This document shows positions 7,207 to 15,863 of a stretch of 25,204 nt of DNA, piece by piece. The stretch lies in the IMG/VR virus record IMGVR_UViG_3300008216_000069, positions 1-25,204 of that record. One strand, 5' to 3'. Every line of letters starts with the position of its first letter. The first letter of the stretch is position 1. The DNA is from a virus. The notes under the pieces were generated by a model. That model worked only from the letters and a program-made list of their open reading frames with translations, ran no database searches and was not told the DNA's origin. Made by a program: the position numbers and the translations under genes.

Positions 7207-9936
7207 ATGGGATTTATCACAGTACCTGGAATTCCCTACGAAATTGAAATAAAGGGGGACAAGCCCGACAAGGATGAGGCTGCGCGCATCATAAAACTTG
7301 TTGATGCGTTTAAAAATAAAAAAGAAGCAGACAATCCTTTCACCGACGAAAAAATGCGTAAAGTCTACGAGACAAATGATCAGCAACTTATTGAAGCGGT
7401 AGAAAAAGCCAAGGAGACATGGGAAAAAACCGTAGGAGTAAATCTTTTAGAAGAATTTGGATTTGATGAAAATCTTCCAGAAGGATTGGCGGCTATTCCA
7501 TTTGTAGGCATAGATAGGGATGACGCCTTTATAATGGGGAGTGCTATGGGAAGCATCCCAGGATTAAAAGATCTTTTTAAACTTAAAAATATTAGAAAAC
7601 TTCCAACCAATCCCAAAGATCTTGTTCGTGTTTTTGGCAAGGCATGGTTTGGTGGCATATTCGGTTCGGTTACCGCGACACAAGCGTATGACATCGCCCA
7701 ATACTTAATAACGGGGAACGAAGATTGGAAACCCAATTTTGACCAAATGGGTCAAGATATGAAGGAGGCTATTTTTTGGGAAACCATAGGTCTTCTTTTA
7801 CCTGAGGCTGTTCCTAAATTGGCGAGAGCCACATTGGATTTCTCGGATCCCGCCATCATCAAGGCAAGAAATGTCGCCAAGGCTCTTGGCATTGAATTAG
7901 ATATCGCGGCACAATCAAAAATTGGCCAGCTTATTTTAAAACCTATGGGCATTCTGCCTTTCATGGGAGGTGGTCTGCGAAACTCCAAAGGCGTCAGAGT
8001 GAAAGACCTTAATAATTGGTTTGATAGTGTTTTACAAAGCATCGCCCCTACATCCAAGTTCACCGAACAGGGAATCAGCATCTTTAACGCGGGAACACGT
8101 AAATATAAGAATATGAAAGAACAAGTAAGTAAATTGTGGAAGGCGGCATATGATAATCACGCGATGTTGAGCGATCCCAATATCCTTAACACGACAATGA
8201 AAGGTGGTCTTCAAGAAACATTGGAGATTTTCACCAAGGGGGGAATCTTAGAGGAGTTCAGGGGTATTCCTGTCGATAAAAATGGAATTATAAAAAGTTT
8301 TGATGATATTGTAGAAAGCGGTTTTCTTAAAGACATCAACTTGGAAAGAATAGCGGATGACAAGCCTATCCGTGATTTCTTTAATACGATGAGAAAAATG
8401 CAAAAGAGCATCTTTGATCAAGGGGGGGATGTCTCCTATCAACAGGTGCGTACATGGAACGCCAATCTCCAGTCCTATTTCAATGATATCGTAGGCAAAG
8501 GAAAACTATATAACAAGGAGTTTACCAAAGTATTGACAGCATTAAAAAAATCTCTTGATCTTTCGGTGTTGCCCGATGCCGTTAATATTATGAAAATTGG
8601 GGACTCCGAATTAGCCAACAAAATTGCCCAGTCCCACAAGGATGCCAACACTTATACAAAAGCTTTTCATAATCTTTTCAATTCACCCGCGGCTAATAAA
8701 TTCAATGTCTTTGTAAAAAATATTTTTGGACCGGGTCTGGATGCAACTAAAAAAGATGTTGATATGATGTTAAAGGCCGTCTTAAAAATAGATTCACCCA
8801 CCACTTTAAGGCAATTAAAAGAAATCGTGGGACCTAAAGTCTTCAAGCAAATCGCTCAAAAATTTGTGGACGATGCAATGAGGGCTTCCATGGGAAAATT
8901 TGATGTAGGACTCTTGGGTTTAACTGATGTGGTAGGCAAGGGAAGTACTAAAAAAATAGACAAGATGATGCGCTTTGATCCAGGAACATTGGCTCAAAAA
9001 TTAGGTTTTGATCTTCGTAAGCCGACGGAACACGGATTACTACTGTTAAAAGAAGCCGGAATCGATCCAACATTAATGAAAAATATTATTGATATGGGGG
9101 TTTTTGAATCAGGCATAAAAATCGGTGATCCTTCAACTTACTTGATGAGGTCAGCGCAAATAAAAGGTATGCAGCCCTTCTTACAAGGATTGTTTAGATC
9201 AGGAACAGGTAGTGCAATGGCAGGAGGAGCTGGTTTAGTCGGCGTAGGTGCTGGTACGGCTCTACAAGGACTTTTTGCAATGATGATAGGACGGTATGGT
9301 TTAACGAAATTTTTAGGCAATCCTCGATTGGCGAAAGCCGCTAACACTATTTTTGATCCCGCAAGGCAAACAGCGATTTCAAAACTTCCTTTTATCAAGT
9401 TACCTCTGGGGCCACGTTTTTGGCAAAGAGCGGTTCAAGATCTTCTGGATCTGCACTTAAAAGAAAACCCAGAACAAAAAACAGGGGATTTTGAATTCCT
9501 TACTGAGTTTAAAGAGTCATTACATCCTGATTCCGTTGAATTTAGGATATTTGAAGAAATTCTGGATGATTTAGGTGTGGGTCCAATGAAACTAGACAAA
9601 CCTACAGTAGATCCTGCAAGTATTCATGAGCAAAACCTACAGCTACAAAAAAGACTATTAGAGGAAAAAGAAATAAAAGATGGGACTGAAGAGGTTATCT
9701 TGGATGAACAAACATTCCTGGACATTCCTCAAAACATTCCTGTTCCTAATCAAGAGTTTGCAATGGCGGATATTGTTCCCCCATTACCTAACCCTCAAGC
9801 AGATTCCGCAATAACTGGCGGTGTTGACCCATCCATCGTGGAACGGATGGAAAGTATGGGAATGCCGTTGTTCGCTAATGAAGGAGGAATTGCGTCCCTA
9901 ATGGAGCATAAAAAGCCCCACCAAATGGTGGCGTAA
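7207..9936 (+). CDS. Large helical virion protein (909 aa), probable ejection protein
   Basis: Starts at 7207 after a clear ribosome site (AAGGAG, 7194-7199). The N-terminus MGFITVPGIPYEIEIKG is followed by mostly helical sequence. Two hydrophobic segments stand out: FGKAWFGGIFGSVTATQAYD at about 144-163 and a Gly/Ala-rich stretch from about 666 to 700 (AMAGGAGLVGVGAGTALQGL then FAMMIG), the latter able to cross or insert in a membrane. The tail end has a Pro/Asn-rich linker (PLPNPQ) and finishes with NEGGIASLMEHKK, carrying the GGIASL motif at 893-898. Size and features resemble the large internal virion proteins of podoviruses that form a channel for DNA entry, but there is no lytic transglycosylase motif. 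Overlaps the next gene by TAATG. Confidence 0.6.
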   Translation: MGFITVPGIPYEIEIKGDKPDKDEAARIIKLVDAFKNKKEADNPFTDEKMRKVYETNDQQLIEAVEKAKETWEKTVGVNLLEEFGFDENLPEGLAAIPFVGIDRDDAFIMGSAMGSIPGLKDLFKLKNIRKLPTNPKDLVRVFGKAWFGGIFGSVTATQAYDIAQYLITGNEDWKPNFDQMGQDMKEAIFWETIGLLLPEAVPKLARATLDFSDPAIIKARNVAKALGIELDIAAQSKIGQLILKPMGILPFMGGGLRNSKGVRVKDLNNWFDSVLQSIAPTSKFTEQGISIFNAGTRKYKNMKEQVSKLWKAAYDNHAMLSDPNILNTTMKGGLQETLEIFTKGGILEEFRGIPVDKNGIIKSFDDIVESGFLKDINLERIADDKPIRDFFNTMRKMQKSIFDQGGDVSYQQVRTWNANLQSYFNDIVGKGKLYNKEFTKVLTALKKSLDLSVLPDAVNIMKIGDSELANKIAQSHKDANTYTKAFHNLFNSPAANKFNVFVKNIFGPGLDATKKDVDMMLKAVLKIDSPTTLRQLKEIVGPKVFKQIAQKFVDDAMRASMGKFDVGLLGLTDVVGKGSTKKIDKMMRFDPGTLAQKLGFDLRKPTEHGLLLLKEAGIDPTLMKNIIDMGVFESGIKIGDPSTYLMRSAQIKGMQPFLQGLFRSGTGSAMAGGAGLVGVGAGTALQGLFAMMIGRYGLTKFLGNPRLAKAANTIFDPARQTAISKLPFIKLPLGPRFWQRAVQDLLDLHLKENPEQKTGDFEFLTEFKESLHPDSVEFRIFEEILDDLGVGPMKLDKPTVDPASIHEQNLQLQKRLLEEKEIKDGTEEVILDEQTFLDIPQNIPVPNQEFAMADIVPPLPNPQADSAITGGVDPSIVERMESMGMPLFANEGGIASLMEHKKPHQMVA

Positions 9937-10964
9937 TGAGTAAAAAACACGAGAGGATTAAAGCTGAAACAGCACGAAGAATCGCCGCTGGAGATACAAG
10001 TGATTATGTCCAAAAATCAGCCAAACAGTATGGATTAACGGTTCCCACACGACAAACTTACAATCCCAATAAAGTATCACATACAATTAAAGAGGCTACA
10101 GGTCTGACTGGGAAAGACGCGTGGCGAGCTAATCAAGCTTTCAGGGCGCAAACAGCAAATAATCAAAGAATCCAGGCGCAAAACGCGAAACGAAGAGCGG
10201 TGGAAGAAGCATTTCACAGGCAAGGAAACGTAAATAGAAGTGACTTCACAGGCAAGGTGGAAGGTTCGGGTATTCTTGGCACAAACATAGGGGCAAAATA
10301 TTCAGGGAAACCAAAACTAAGAGAGGGACTAACCAGTGATGAATACCACAATTGGATGAGAAACTTATATGATATTAATCCTTCAATGATGGAACAACTT
10401 TTTCCGTGGGGAAGCGGAAAAACGGCAAGAAATATTGTGACAATGGCGACACCCGCAAAATACCTGGGGATAGGAGCTAAGTGGCTTAAAGATAAAACAA
10501 TGGATACTGCCAGCAACCTCAAAGATTTGGCAACAGAGTCCACTATGGTACAAAATATATCAGAAGACTGGAAGAATAGGAACAAAGGAAAAGGATTTAA
10601 AGGTTTTGTCGAAGATGCTTTAGCCACGGTGGGGATTGGAAACACCGAAAAAACCAATGAATTCATTGAAACACAAACTGACACCGATGGTGAGATTAAA
10701 ACCAATATGTTGGATATCAAAAGGGATAAGAAAAATACTTTAGACTCTCAAGCTTTGGATGAGTTAATAAACCAACGGGATAGCCTATGGCAACAGATCC
10801 AAGCGGGAAATAATTCTTCAGGATTATACTTACAATTTAAGGCTCTTGATAATGAGATACAGAAATCTTTAAATAAAGATCAAGGTAAATTACAAAATAT
10901 GAAAAAAGGGGGAATTGCTTCCTTGGCGACTGGAGGATTTAATAGGTTTAGGGGGTACGGATAA
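9936..10964 (+). CDS. Basic virion-type protein with C-terminal GGIASL
   Basis: 342 residues, start fused to the previous stop (TAATG). The first 100 residues are rich in Lys, Arg, Gln and Ala (KHERIKAETARRIAAGD, then AFRAQTANNQRIQAQNAKRR), helical and basic, suggesting nucleic acid or virion-core contact. The middle (about 125-235) is mixed, with SDEYHNWMRNLYDINPSMME and helical amphipathic stretches. A second helical section (SQALDELINQRDSLWQQIQA) precedes the C-terminus KKGGIASLATGGFNRFRGYG, whose GGIASL (325-330) matches motifs in the two preceding large proteins. I do not recognise a named family; virion protein is inferred from operon position and the shared motif. Confidence 0.55.
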   Translation: MSKKHERIKAETARRIAAGDTSDYVQKSAKQYGLTVPTRQTYNPNKVSHTIKEATGLTGKDAWRANQAFRAQTANNQRIQAQNAKRRAVEEAFHRQGNVNRSDFTGKVEGSGILGTNIGAKYSGKPKLREGLTSDEYHNWMRNLYDINPSMMEQLFPWGSGKTARNIVTMATPAKYLGIGAKWLKDKTMDTASNLKDLATESTMVQNISEDWKNRNKGKGFKGFVEDALATVGIGNTEKTNEFIETQTDTDGEIKTNMLDIKRDKKNTLDSQALDELINQRDSLWQQIQAGNNSSGLYLQFKALDNEIQKSLNKDQGKLQNMKKGGIASLATGGFNRFRGYG

Positions 10965-11194
10965 TGGAAAAAGATTTTAATCTTCGCAATGTCGTCTGGT
11001 TCGCCATGATTCTAATAAGTGCAGGAAGTGTATATGGCATGCTGTCCCAAAAAGTAAAAGCATTAGAAGACCAGCAGCACACAATAGAACAAGTAGTGCT
11101 AAGAGATATTCCAGAAATAAAGGAGCGAGTGATAAAACTTGAAGTAATGCTCGACATTTTGATAAAAGATAGGGAGAAAAAATCATCTGATTAA
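10964..11194 (+). CDS. Single-pass membrane protein with coiled coil, holin-like
   Basis: 76 residues beginning at a TAATG overlap with the virion gene before it. One hydrophobic segment (VVWFAMILISAGSVYGML, about 10-27) is followed by a charged heptad-like helix (SQKVKALEDQQHTIEQVVLR and onward) and a very polar tail (KDREKKSSD). Small size, one membrane span and polar C-terminus match small holin-like proteins found at the end of virion operons in marine phages. No lysin is adjacent; the lysin candidate lies at 23356. A role in lysis timing is an inference, and an inner-membrane anchor protein is an alternative. The gene is closed by the hairpin at 11198-11241. Confidence 0.5.
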   Translation: MEKDFNLRNVVWFAMILISAGSVYGMLSQKVKALEDQQHTIEQVVLRDIPEIKERVIKLEVMLDILIKDREKKSSD

Positions 11195-11197
11195 TTT

Positions 11198-11241
11198 AAA
11201 GCGATAATTCAGGTTTGCCTATCCCTAAATTATCGCTTTTT
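11198..11241. terminator. Bidirectional terminator hairpin between convergent operons
   Basis: Perfect 12-bp inverted repeat: AAAGCGATAATT at 11198-11209 and AATTATCGCTTT at 11228-11239, with an 18-base loop that can form a small AGG/CCT stem, followed on the plus strand by further T residues. It lies four bases after the stop of the rightward operon and ten bases before the stop of the leftward one, so it can end transcripts from both sides. The T tract is better on the plus strand. Confidence 0.85.
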
Positions 11242-11250
11242 AATTGATGA

Positions 11251-11679
11251 TTAAAGTGAGAGATGCTCCTTAAATTTAATGACCGTCTCCCATCTGTTTT
11301 TACAGTAAGATTTATTTTTAATATCAACAACATTAAAGTTATTGGGGTCACTTAAAAGACCATTAATTCGGACAATGTCTTTTTTTCGTTGTTCCAACAG
11401 ACCCTCGTACTTTTTTATGAGTGCGTGTTTGACTCCGATTTTGGCATCCTCCAAGGTACTGAAAACACGGTTTGCTTCGATGGACCATGTCCATTTGTTG
11501 GATGTGACATTAGATTTACTTTTTAAAAAGAAGTGTTTCTTTTTTTTCCATGTGGTGTACCAAACACCATAGGTCTTGGATAACATAATATCATCTTCTC
11601 CGTAGAGATAATAAAAAGATCGCGGTCTATCAAACTTTTTACTTTCCCCAAATTTCAAATCAAATATATCTTTCTTCAT
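11251..11679 (-). CDS. Unknown phage protein (142 aa)
   Basis: Not recognised. ATG at 11679 follows GGAGAAAGAT, a good ribosome site lying inside the end of the upstream gene (four-base overlap). The N-terminus is rich in aromatic residues and lysine (YYLYGEDDIM, then GVWYTTWKKKKHFFLK), followed by NKWTWSIEANRVFSTLEDAK, which reads like a beta-sheet with a helix, as in small domains that handle nucleic acid or protein partners. The second half (about 85-120) is a long charged helix with ALIKKYEGLLEQRKKDIVRI. The single Cys (YCKNRW) is not part of a metal motif. It is the last gene of the leftward block. Confidence 0.5.
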   Translation of the reverse strand: MKKDIFDLKFGESKKFDRPRSFYYLYGEDDIMLSKTYGVWYTTWKKKKHFFLKSKSNVTSNKWTWSIEANRVFSTLEDAKIGVKHALIKKYEGLLEQRKKDIVRINGLLSDPNNFNVVDIKNKSYCKNRWETVIKFKEHLSL

Positions 11680-12050
11680 ATCTTTCTCCAGTATCTTCCT
11701 TTTACAAGGATCGGTTTGGTCTTGAATTTTGTATCCTTCTCAATAACTCGTTGATCCAAGAGCTTATTGACAATTCTACAAATAACTCCTGAGCCTATCT
11801 CAGGAAACTTTTCACGAAGCCTCTTAATAAGGGGCTTCTTCTTTAATTGTTCGGTTTCAATGAGTTCATAAACGCCAAAGCGGATATCCGTATGGACATC
11901 CCTTCTTTTTTTTGAACTTGGTACGGAAAGGAAATTTAAGTTCCATCCATTAGTATCAGTTTTCTTTTCCAACTCTTTTAATAATTTCTTATCATCAGGC
12001 GTGTTGGCAGCATCAATCAAAATTTGAGGAATTTTTAGTAAATCAGTCAT
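11676..12050 (-). CDS. Putative winged-helix DNA-binding protein
   Basis: 124 residues from the ATG at 12050; an ATG five codons upstream lacks a ribosome site, while TGGAGAAAGATA sits just before the chosen one. The last 75 residues have the order of a winged helix: helix RFGVYELIETEQ, helix KPLIKRLREKFP, a turn at EIGSG, recognition-helix candidate GVICRIVNKLLDQRVIEKD, then a basic strand-turn-strand ending KPILVKGRYWRKI. The N-terminal part (ILIDAANTPDDKKLLKELEK) is helical. This is the only clear transcription-regulator candidate in the window. It is read from its own promoter-like sequence (12080-12110) downstream of the polymerase gene. Alternative: a replication-associated DNA-binding protein. 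Confidence 0.5.
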   Translation of the reverse strand: MTDLLKIPQILIDAANTPDDKKLLKELEKKTDTNGWNLNFLSVPSSKKRRDVHTDIRFGVYELIETEQLKKKPLIKRLREKFPEIGSGVICRIVNKLLDQRVIEKDTKFKTKPILVKGRYWRKI

Positions 12051-12079
12051 TCTATCTTTCTCCATAAATTAATTATAAT

Positions 12080-12110
12080 ATTATATTATATTATACAATA
12101 TCAATGTCAA
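12080..12110 (-). promoter_or_regulatory. Sigma70-like promoter with (TATAA) tandem repeats
   Basis: On the minus strand TTGACA (12105-12110) is followed by overlapping TATAAT boxes in a TATAA repeat; boxes at 12085-12090 and 12080-12085 give spacers of 14 and 19, and TAATAT at 12083-12088 gives 16. It lies between the polymerase stop and the winged-helix gene, which suggests that the two terminal genes are transcribed separately from the replication genes. Confidence 0.55.
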
Positions 12111-12136
12111 CACAATTTTAATTTACGGCAGAAAAC

Positions 12137-14002
12137 CTAGATCGCGTTTCCCCAGGATTTTCCAATTTCACAATCAACTTTGTTGGGAACGGATAATTTT
12201 ACGCAATTTTCCATCACGGAAATAATTTTATTTTTTACATTTTCCGATCCATCAAAGCTCAAAGTAAGTTCGTCATGGATTTGAATGAGTGGAACTATAT
12301 TTTCCTTGTACAGTGCGACCATGGCTTGTTTTGTTTGATCGGCGGCTGATCCTTGTATTAGCCGGTTAAGAGCTTTGTACGTACCTGCTCGTTTTAAATG
12401 ATGATGTTCCCCATACTTTAATTCAGCTTGATCATAAGGAAGCGCTTTATAAACGCCAAACGTGGTTGGTTCCCATAATTCAAAACGACATTTTCTACCT
12501 TTAAGTGTTGAGACATAACCTTCTTTGTTGGCGTATTCCATCACACGAGTCGCTAACTCTTTAATAAATGGAACACGGGAATTGTACTCTTGTAGAATTT
12601 CCTTGGCAATATCTTTTTTCACTTGCAGCTGATGAGAGAGTTTATTGACTCCCATTCCGTAGAATAACCCTAGGTTAATGGTCTTGGCGCGTCCCCGGTC
12701 AATGTCCGCTATACTTGCCACCATCTCATGGAAATCAGCTTCGGCATTCTTATTGTATTCTGTCACTAAGACATCGGCTCCTTTGCACTCTAGTTTACTA
12801 GCATAATGAACAGCCAAACGTGGTTCTTGTTGTGAATAGTCGAATGATCCCCACACCTCATTTTCTTCAGGTAAGAATAGTCCTCGTATCTGTTTCTTAA
12901 TCTCGGGATTTTTGGCGGGGAGCTGCTGTAAATTGGGATTGGAATAACTGAACCGTCCTGACACGGTTCCTGATTCGCCGTCACGCATTTGATGAATATT
13001 GGAATGAATGCGTCCCTTGTGTTCATGTTTAATAATAGTATCTAAAAATGTCGTCTGTACTTTATTAAATTCCCTCGCACGTTGTATTTGTTGGGCAATA
13101 GGGTGTTTATGGTTCAGTAAAAAATCTTTAGTAAAACTCGGTGCTTCTGTTTTTTCCGTACGGGGATATTTTATTTTAAGCTTGTCAAAAACTTTTGCCA
13201 CTGATTCAGCAGCCCATATCTCCACTGCAAGACCCGTATCTTCCAGTATGCTAGATAATATCTTCTTTTCTGTATTCTTAAAACTTTTTTTATAACGTTG
13301 TGCTTGTTCGACATCGACGCGTACTCCTTTTTTTGTCATCTCAAAAATAACAGGCAACAGATCCATTTCCAAGTTAAAAACTGTTTTCAAGCTATCTTTT
13401 TCAATGAGAGGTTTCATATGATGATAAAGCCGTAAAGTTAAGTCGGCATCCCGTTCAGCATAATCTCCCACAAAGATAGCAGGGAGTTTATACATTTCAT
13501 TTTTGGGGTCGACCCCAAATTCAATTGCCGCCTCTTTTAATTTAGCCTCATTTTTATATTCATTGAGCATATCTTTGCCTACCGTATTTAAGGCATACGA
13601 AAATTTATTTTCATTAAGAAGAGGTGCCATGATCATTGTGTCTATAATTCGTCCATTAACTTTAATGCCTTCTGTATGAAGCCATCCTAGGTCATAAACT
13701 GCATTGTGTGCCACTTTAACAGCATCGGTTTTCATTAAATCTTTCGTCCAGGAGAGAACGCGTTTTCGATCCCAATTAAAACCATTTTCATGGCGAATGG
13801 GATAATACCCCTTCCATCCATCCACCGCGATTGAGATACCAATCACGTGTCCAGTAGAAGATGTCCATCCCGGTCCCGTTGTCTTTAATTTAGGATCATA
13901 AGTCTCCAAATCAAATGCAATTACTTTCGCATCCGATAGATCAGGGAGAGTTTCAGGAGGCATCCATTCAGATTGAACAAAACTAAAATTATTTTGGGTC
14001 AT
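12137..14002 (-). CDS. polA: DNA polymerase, family A, with 3'-5' exonuclease domain
   Basis: 621 residues, the phage replicative polymerase. It lacks the 5'-3' nuclease domain of bacterial Pol I and starts directly with the proofreading domain: ExoI FDLETYD (D31, E33), ExoII VAHNAVYDLGWL (N100, D104), ExoIII YAERDADL (Y181, D185). The polymerase domain has motif A SFDYSQQEPR (D388), motif B (O helix) RGRAKTINLGLFYG (R436, K440, L444, Y448) and motif C IQIHDELT (D577). Residue 444, codon CTA at 12671-12673, corresponds to E. coli Phe762 and is leucine, a variant common in marine viral polymerases. No CxxCxGxG (DnaJ-type) insertion as in HMO-2011-like polymerases is seen. Starts one base after the stop of the DUF6378-like gene. 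All catalytic residues look intact. Confidence 0.97.
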   Translation of the reverse strand: MTQNNFSFVQSEWMPPETLPDLSDAKVIAFDLETYDPKLKTTGPGWTSSTGHVIGISIAVDGWKGYYPIRHENGFNWDRKRVLSWTKDLMKTDAVKVAHNAVYDLGWLHTEGIKVNGRIIDTMIMAPLLNENKFSYALNTVGKDMLNEYKNEAKLKEAAIEFGVDPKNEMYKLPAIFVGDYAERDADLTLRLYHHMKPLIEKDSLKTVFNLEMDLLPVIFEMTKKGVRVDVEQAQRYKKSFKNTEKKILSSILEDTGLAVEIWAAESVAKVFDKLKIKYPRTEKTEAPSFTKDFLLNHKHPIAQQIQRAREFNKVQTTFLDTIIKHEHKGRIHSNIHQMRDGESGTVSGRFSYSNPNLQQLPAKNPEIKKQIRGLFLPEENEVWGSFDYSQQEPRLAVHYASKLECKGADVLVTEYNKNAEADFHEMVASIADIDRGRAKTINLGLFYGMGVNKLSHQLQVKKDIAKEILQEYNSRVPFIKELATRVMEYANKEGYVSTLKGRKCRFELWEPTTFGVYKALPYDQAELKYGEHHHLKRAGTYKALNRLIQGSAADQTKQAMVALYKENIVPLIQIHDELTLSFDGSENVKNKIISVMENCVKLSVPNKVDCEIGKSWGNAI

Positions 14003-14374
14003 TTAATTATGAGGACACTTGTTTAATGATTTTATATGTTTTGCTGTCATTCGTCCTCTTCTTTCTCCTTCTGAATCAAATGATCGATCTTTACCTGTTC
14101 TTTCTTCTATTTCTCCTGCGATAGAGGCGTAGGCGGCTAGATCAATATAATTATCTTTTTTATGTTGGTGCATGAGCCGTGCTACTTTTACCAAGGCCAT
14201 GCACACCGCGGCATCATGGGGAGTCACTTCTTTTCGGAGGAAAATAGACCACAACGCCGCAATGTTCTGATGATTGGTCAACTTGTCACCATAGTCTTTA
14301 TGGCGGTTGCCACCAATTAATTTTTTTGCTTCACTTAAAATTTCTTTACAAGTCATTTTCGAGGGGGGATTCAT
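14003..14374 (-). CDS. DUF6378-like phage protein
   Basis: 123 residues from the ATG at 14374, which has GGAAGGA about ten bases upstream; starts at 14407 and 14356 are also possible. The pattern ILSEAKKLIGGNRHKDYGDK, then LTNHQNIAALWSIFL, then DAAVCMALVKVARLMHQHKK and DNYIDLAAYASIAGE matches the DUF6378 family, small all-helical proteins found widely in phages next to nucleotide or replication genes. The conserved His, Asp and Arg/Lys residues resemble all-alpha nucleotide pyrophosphatase-type sites, but no activity is established to my knowledge. Its start overlaps the helicase end and its stop abuts the polymerase start, so it is part of the replication operon. Confidence 0.75.
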   Translation of the reverse strand: MNPPSKMTCKEILSEAKKLIGGNRHKDYGDKLTNHQNIAALWSIFLRKEVTPHDAAVCMALVKVARLMHQHKKDNYIDLAAYASIAGEIEERTGKDRSFDSEGERRGRMTAKHIKSLNKCPHN

Positions 14375-15863
14375 AAAGCCTATATCCTTCCTGTTTTTGT
14401 GCTTCAATAATGTATAAATTATGTTTAGCGCGCGTGACGGCTACATAAAATACACGATGTTCATCATCAGGATTTTTTAAATATGATTTATACACTAATT
14501 TACCTAGATCTAAAAGTACGACAACATTGTCACATTCACCGCCTTTGGCTTGATGAATAGTAGAGACACGAATTCTAGGTTCCCCCCTAATGTCCTCATT
14601 CAATTGTTCCAATCGTCGTAAGTAAGCTATGTCAGAGAGTTTAAGACGATCCAGGACATCGTACCATTCCCCGTCTACTAATAGTCCATGATTTTTCTGA
14701 AGATCCTTCAAAGTAAAAAGTTCATTCTTTTCTTCCTCCTTGAATCGTTTAAAGCCTCTTTTAATTCCGGTGCCACTTTTAATTTTACTGTATAAAGTTT
14801 TAATGTCACTATGAGAAACAGCTTCTCCCGCTTGTAAATGTTGCCATGTATCAATGGCATTCAACACACTAGGGGCAATCGGACGATGTTCGCCTCTTCC
14901 GTACCAATATCCCTGGGAAAAAAGAAAATCTTCAATCATTTCATTTCTAATTTTTCGAGTCCGTCCTAGTAAAAGCCATTTTCCCTTCGATAAATCAATA
15001 TGGCGTAAATGTGTCATCCTATGCACACGTCCCTCTTCATCCTTCGGCTGCCATTCTTTGGGACGACGGTTACGAATACGGGTAATGATATAATTAGCCA
15101 ATCTATAGACGCTCGGAGGGCAGCGATAAGACTTATTTAAGATCTCTACATTTCCTTTTAAATTGATGAATTGATCCACATCAGCGCCACTCCACCTAAA
15201 AATCGCTTGATCATCATCTCCCGCGATATATGTTTCATTGCTGTGGGAAATCAGTTTATGCACCATGTCATATTGGATCTTGGGCATGTCTTGCGCCTCG
15301 TCAATGAAAAGAACGTCAAAAGAAGTGGGATGAAAATCCTCTACATAATCAATGATCATATCGGTAAAGTCATAAAGATTATTTTCTTTTTTATACTCCG
15401 TAATCGCCCTATCAATAAAATCCAACTTTGACCATCTTAATAATTCTTGGGTCGTGTTCCATGCATCGCGCAAGGGTAAGCCTTTCAGTCTCGCTAAATT
15501 AATTAAATTAACATACTTGTGGTTGGTGTTGGCGAAAATAGACTCATCACTGTTGTCAAACACCAGATCAAACCCAATCAGATCGGATAATTCTTTCCAG
15601 TGTTTCGATTTCATTAGGTTATTGTCATCGATGGGAAGATGCTTGTAAGCAAAGCTGTGAAGAGTTCTAAAATGAACGAGATCATCACGACTTGCCTGAA
15701 ATTTATCACGAGCTCTGTCTCGCGCCTCATAAGCCGCCTTGCGTGAAAAAGAGAAGAAACCAATTTTATTCCAAGGAATTCCTTGTTCTTTTTTCTCCCT
15801 GCAAATTTCCAGGAGTTTAGTCGTCTTTCCCGTACCGGGTGGTCCTAAAATAATATTAATCAT
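14346..15863 (-). CDS. UvrD/Rep-type superfamily 1 DNA helicase
   Basis: 505 residues with the full helicase motif set: Walker A GPPGTGKTT (7-15), motif Ia region FSFSRKAAYEA (37-47), RTLHSFAY (66-73), motif II IDEAQD (187-192), motif III GDDDQAIFRWSGA (215-227), motif IV KSYRCPPS (244-251), motif V VSTIHQAKGGECDNVVV (433-449) and motif VI FYVAVTRAKHNLYII (472-486). It is shorter than bacterial UvrD (about 720), as expected for phage versions with reduced 1B/2B domains. It probably unwinds DNA at the fork or during recombination, 3'-5' by family analogy. The ATG at 15863 overlaps the primase stop (TAATG), and the end overlaps the DUF6378-like gene. Confidence 0.93.
   Translation of the reverse strand: MINIILGPPGTGKTTKLLEICREKKEQGIPWNKIGFFSFSRKAAYEARDRARDKFQASRDDLVHFRTLHSFAYKHLPIDDNNLMKSKHWKELSDLIGFDLVFDNSDESIFANTNHKYVNLINLARLKGLPLRDAWNTTQELLRWSKLDFIDRAITEYKKENNLYDFTDMIIDYVEDFHPTSFDVLFIDEAQDMPKIQYDMVHKLISHSNETYIAGDDDQAIFRWSGADVDQFINLKGNVEILNKSYRCPPSVYRLANYIITRIRNRRPKEWQPKDEEGRVHRMTHLRHIDLSKGKWLLLGRTRKIRNEMIEDFLFSQGYWYGRGEHRPIAPSVLNAIDTWQHLQAGEAVSHSDIKTLYSKIKSGTGIKRGFKRFKEEEKNELFTLKDLQKNHGLLVDGEWYDVLDRLKLSDIAYLRRLEQLNEDIRGEPRIRVSTIHQAKGGECDNVVVLLDLGKLVYKSYLKNPDDEHRVFYVAVTRAKHNLYIIEAQKQEGYRLYESPLENDL

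Noticed and set aside
10214-10720. Long antisense open frame of 168 codons opposite the 342-residue virion gene
   Set aside because: It lies wholly within a coding gene with a good start and operon coupling, its translation is a low-complexity Ser/Leu/Pro/Phe-rich reverse reading, and it has no ribosome site.
12061-12136. Possible small gene or RNA in the gap after the polymerase
   Set aside because: No open frame with a ribosome site; content is a promoter and TATAA repeats.
12137-14002. DnaJ-type zinc insertion in the polymerase, as in HMO-2011-like phages
   Set aside because: No CxxCxGxG repeats occur in the 621-residue protein; exonuclease and polymerase domains are contiguous.
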